This document shows positions 60,775 to 64,000 of a stretch of 64,000 nucleotides of DNA, in pieces; the first letter of the stretch is position 1; every line of letters begins with the position of its first letter. The position numbers and the translations under genes are program-made. The notes beneath the pieces were generated by a model. That model worked only from the letters and a program-made list of their open reading frames with translations. It ran no database searches and was not told the DNA's origin. Source of the stretch: Siphonodentalium dalli (taxonomy: Eukaryota; Mollusca; Scaphopoda; Gadilida; Siphonodentaliidae); contig CP136066.1 in the NCBI GenBank assembly GCA_032622095.1, positions 199,726,978-199,790,977 on the forward strand, in the 5' to 3' direction.

Positions 60775-61239
60775 ATTACACTTCTGCATCAATTTGGTTC
60801 GGCAAATATGATTAAAACACACATAATTAATGTAAGAAAGTCCCGATGTGGAGAAAGACCAACCATCGAATATTCAGTCTAGATCATCACGGTAAGCGGC
60901 GTAACGCCAATGACGTCACGGGAAATGACATAATTTTAAATTTTTAATTAACCGCGTTTTCGATGGAAATCGCGCATAGGATTGTAATAAACTACAATAG
61001 TTGTGGCCTAGTGTATATTTCCCTGTGGCCATTTTTAGCTCAACTTGACGAAGCTAATTATCACTATGGCTGGTGACCAGTGCGTCCATCAACAATTTCC
61101 GTTATCACACCATACAGGTCACATCTCGTATCCGATTGTCACCAAACCGCATGCACTTTCGTGGTGACCTCTAATTTGTAATTAACCCGGTACACTCGGT
61201 ATAGAGCTACACATTACATATACATCCTCCGTTTTTCAG

Positions 61240-61372
61240 GAAGGGTCGTACCAGTGAAAGTCAACTTGAGTCTGATAAATCGAAAGACAACGATCTCGGC
61301 AATAGCGTGTCGCCATCAGCACGGATCGTGCAGCCAAACGTGATTGAACCAAAAACCAATGCCTACGTGTAA
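61240..61372 (+). CDS. Gene 2 exon 6: cytoplasmic tail A
   Basis: After acceptor CCGTTTTTCAG it starts in phase 2, matching exon 5, and reads 43 codons to a TAA: KGRTSESQLES, SPSARIVQPN and a C-terminal EPKTNAYV. The stop lies in GTGTAAGTG, so the same bases form a good splice donor (exon end 61368). If spliced there, the frame stays phase 2 and joins exon B perfectly. The tail is hydrophilic, rich in Ser, Asp and Lys. It is homologous to exon B and to the orphan copy at 8050. Confidence 0.68.
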
Positions 61373-61467
61373 GTGCAATTACACTCGCCATGTTGTCGCA
61401 GTTCAGACTATTACTGTTTATATTTCAACCAAACAACTTTGTTATCAGGGCCCCTTGGTACTCATTT

Positions 61468-61473
61468 ATTAAA
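61468..61473 (+). promoter_or_regulatory. Possible poly(A) signal ATTAAA after tail A
   Basis: ATTAAA lies 96 bp after the tail-A stop in a stretch conserved with the orphan exon flank (8256-8261). It could end the short transcript. Position and conservation only. Confidence 0.3.
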
Positions 61474-61847
61474 CGTAACATACAACCAAATACTTAGCTG
61501 TAAGCAATAGTAGTATTTTTGCATCAGATAAAAACCGTTATCCGTCTACACTCGTATCCATCCGCGCTAAAATTAAATGTGATTCGGTTTCTTGGAGGAA
61601 GACTGTGCTAAAAGTCCCTGAGTGTTCATGTTGAAAAAATTGTAATATGTGGTCAATTAAATGTTTCTGTTAAACATAATGATGTTAGCCTCTTTATCCC
61701 TCAACCAATCTGTCTGAAAATTGAACTATTTTATATGCACAAGCTCACTACCATGGCTGTGATTGGGTATACAATTTGTAAATTTTACTCTTCTTTCCAG
61801 CTGATCCATGGGTAAACTGAGCGGAGCATATAATAAACAGAACAATT

Positions 61848-61994
61848 ACACTTTTTGGTTGGATATGGTAATTATCTCATTCGTGATGACAAAAACAAAA
61901 TGAATTTCCACTCGTGGCAGAGCCACTAGTGGAAATTCATTTTTTGTTTGGTCATCACTCATGAGATAATTCCCATATCCAACAAAAAAGTGTA
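61848..61994. mobile_element. Fold-back MITE H8
   Basis: Arms of about 65 bp begin TACACTTTTTGGTTGGATAT; they close on CTCGTGGCAGAGCCACTAG. It lies in the ~500-bp stretch absent from the paralogous flank at 8300, between tail exons A and B. Confidence 0.75.
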
Positions 61995-62384
61995 GATATT
62001 CTCTATATATTTGTTGTATTAATTAATATCACAAAGTGTAACTTACTAATAATTAGATTTTAGAGTGTGTAGCTGATCCTGAACCATGTCTATACTAAAT
62101 ACGCATTGAAGAGCAGTTATCCCGTAGCAAATTGTCAACTAGGTCGTTTGTTTAAGTTATTATATGAACATTCCCCACCGATGAATATGATTACTTCTCC
62201 ATTTTATATTGTCTGTCTTCTGCGTATATTTTTTAAAACCCCCAATATGAATAACTTACTATTCCAGTGTATAGTTGTATTACTAGATAGGATAATCCAT
62301 TTAGTATATGAAGGGATAAATAGCCTGCACACACTCGTCACAGAGCGCTACATATCAGAACTAAACACTCCGTTTGTTTTTCAG

Positions 62385-62703
62385 GAAGGATCGTACCATT
62401 CAAAGTCAACTTGAGTCGAACAAATCGGAAAACATCGACCTCAGCAACAGTGTGTCTGCGTCAGCAAGGATTGTGCAGCCAAACTTAATTGCACATAAAT
62501 CGACTGCCTTCATTGTTTCCGGCCCAAACCGTGTAGGAATTTTGTATTCTGGTGATGACAGGAGTCATGGTCTCCTACCCGTGACAAGGTCCTCGGATTT
62601 AATTTGGAATCCTTATAAACTTAAAGGCGTCGACGGAACGTTATTCTACGAACAGAAACGTTGGCGAAGTGATTCCGTTCTTCACACTCAGAGGAATGGA
62701 TGA
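62385..62703 (+). CDS. Gene 2 exon 7: cytoplasmic tail B (terminal)
   Basis: After acceptor GTTTGTTTTTCAG it starts in phase 2 and reads 105 codons to TGA. The first ~40 residues (KDRTIQSQLES, SASARIVQPN) are homologous to tail A. Where A has its stop, B has GTT and continues for ~65 residues unlike A, ending SDSVLHTQRNG. It can replace A (both accept phase 2 from exon 5) or follow it through the overlapping donor. The extension contains GILYSGDD, with a possible Tyr phosphorylation site, but no known motif. The true acceptor is preferred over the ORF's upstream ATG at 62374. Confidence 0.62.
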
Positions 62704-62709
62704 TTCTAC

Positions 62710-63640
62710 GACCAGTTTCAGTGGGCGGGGCGTAGCTGTTGCTAGGAGACATTCGTCTGCTCAAATACATTGATTTGTGTTACAGTCTGTGCTTATACTG
62801 GTTTACATGCACAACAACTTACCCTCTTATCTTCTTTAAAAGGTTATAGTACACTAAATCCGATCATTTATGGGTCCATCTACTTTTATACTCAGCAGAA
62901 TATATGCACCAAATGAATTAATTTGAGCCATGGATTAGTGCAAAATACACTCGTGTGCTCCATAATAACATGGTAATTATAATGAAAATGAATTTATGAC
63001 TCCAGCCATGTATTCATGTTCGTTATAAATACCGTGTTCGCATCGTTCATAGAGCATAATCCATGACTCATGTTCGTTCATTTGTTGCATATATTTTGTT
63101 GCGTATAAAAGGAGATGGTCCCAAAATTAATATCCGGATTTAGAGTACCATACAGTGTATGCAAATTAACAAATGTCACCCAAAATGAAAGATACTACAT
63201 GTTATAGTCATGGATAAATTCTCAACGTCAGTACAAAAATCGCGAGTTCGGTACAAAATGATATGACAAAAAGAACATTGTTTGAAAATAAACAATTTTG
63301 CAACTGACTGTATATATGTACGGTACCTTTTAGTAATCCATCATTCTGAGGCACTTTGAACCACTCGACCATTTTGGCGTCCGCATGGAAATAACCTCTT
63401 CCAGATATAGACACCATACCTGCCGAACTATTTCGATCACGTGATTGCTCATGTATATACTTCCGATGAAACCCGTCTGTTGAACTTTAACTGAGTATTA
63501 CTAATTATTATTACTGTTCTATTTATTGACTTATTATTTTATTTATCTGCTGTAAATTTCTGCCGTCTCCTAGATTTCACTTTATAATAATAAAAAGTCA
63601 TGGTCACCGCCTTATTACAATGGCCGTGTCTTTAAGCCTT
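62710..63640. other. 3' flank of gene 2, repeats
   Basis: 62840-62930 matches 51540-51640, and an inverted relative (GTTGCGTATAAAAGGAGATG) is at about 63100-63125. A possible AATAAA lies at 63589-63594. No gene was recognised. Confidence 0.4.
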
Positions 63641-63664
63641 CCGCGAATATGGTGTCTATAAGAG

Positions 63665-64000
63665 ATGTTATTTCCATGCGATATGGGTATTACGTTGGTC
63701 AGTTGTGTTGGAAAACTTATCACTGGCGTCATCAATAAACGACTCACTGATTTCATCGACCAAACAGGTAAATTGAACGATAATCAATCAGGCTTCAGAA
63801 AAGGTCGATCGACTATTGATTATATTTTTACATGTTTTGCATCATACACATTTATTTGAAAGCTAAAAGAAAGCTATTTTGCTGTTTTGTCGACTTTCGA
63901 AAAGCTTTTGACACTATATGGCGACAAGGACTTTGGATGAAATTACTAAGAACTGACAAAATGGAAAGGTCCTCAATCATCCGTAGCATGTACGATGCTT
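63665..64000 (+). pseudogene. LINE reverse-transcriptase fragment, cut by window edge
   Basis: The sequence reads GITLVSCVGKLITGVINKRL, then NQSGFRKGRSTIDYIF, a stop and frameshift at about 63857, then FCCFVDFRKAFDTIWRQGLW. These are the early RT motifs up to motif A (FVDFRKAFD) of a second kind of non-LTR element, different from the L2/CR1-like one at 56-60 kb. It begins within the RT, so it is 5' truncated, and it continues beyond the window. Confidence 0.8.

Larger units (their letters stand above)
35569..62703 (+). other. Gene 2 locus: type I membrane protein with EB-like modules
   Basis: Exons at 35569-35620, 40191-40349, 45173-45460, 48753-48893, 55945-56050, 61240-61372 and 62385-62703 share strand and have compatible phases. 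With tail A the coding length is 879 nt (292 residues plus stop). With tail B alone it is 1065 nt (354 residues). With A spliced into B it is 1194 nt (397 residues). The predicted protein is a signal peptide, three Cys-rich EB/EGF-like modules, a Thr-rich mucin-like stalk, one membrane helix and a hydrophilic Ser/Asp/Lys tail. This layout is that of a small cell-surface receptor or adhesion protein; ligand and function are unknown. The introns hold LINEs and MITEs. Exon linkage is inferred from phase and order. Confidence 0.68.

Overview
This is a window of AT-rich nuclear DNA from an animal. It has split genes with GT-AG introns, very long introns, nested non-LTR retrotransposons, TA- and TTAA-flanked MITEs, and minisatellites. 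The style (Cys-rich EB/EGF-like exons in phase 1, a Nimbus-like LINE ORF1, an L2/CR1-like LINE with an (ATT)n tail, many fold-back MITEs) points to a lophotrochozoan, most likely a mollusc. That is inference; no species is claimed. Only a few percent of the window is host coding sequence.

Two host genes can be supported, and they appear to be head-to-head paralogues. Gene 2 (plus strand, 35.57-62.70 kb) is complete apart from its UTRs. Its exons are: signal peptide (35569-35620); one Cys-rich EB-like module (40191-40349); two EB-like modules (45173-45460); a Thr/Ser/Pro-rich stalk (48753-48893); a transmembrane helix (55945-56050); and two alternative or serial cytoplasmic-tail exons (61240-61372 and 62385-62703). 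All splice phases agree (1-1-1-1-1-2-2), and the summed coding length is a multiple of three for each tail choice (292, 354 or 397 residues). It reads as a small single-pass type I membrane protein. Gene 1 (minus strand) starts with a hydrophobic leader exon at 13358-13424, then exons at 7389-7532 and 2053-2355, and runs off the left edge. Its first exons have the same order, phases and cysteine spacing as gene 2. A third copy of the tail exon lies at 8050-8161 on the plus strand, inside an intron of gene 1.

The rest is introns and the ~22-kb intergenic stretch, filled with mobile DNA. This includes: at least four terminal-repeat families of short elements (several flanked by TTAA, as in piggyBac-like elements) that share one ~70-bp palindromic core; about nine long fold-back hairpins; two TIR elements of 1.6-1.9 kb; a 2.7-kb element built of CCATGG-type repeats enclosing a decayed Tc1-like transposase; a broken LINE ORF1 (38.5-40.1 kb) split by a TTAA element; a broken sense-oriented LINE with endonuclease and RT domains (56.3-59.9 kb) in the last intron region of gene 2; and the start of another RT fragment at the right edge (63.66-64.0 kb). 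Dispersed repeats called here R1, R2 and R3, minisatellites of 16, 18 and ~140 bp, and a (TA)n tract fill much of the remainder. No tRNA, rRNA, CRISPR or bacterial-type gene was seen.
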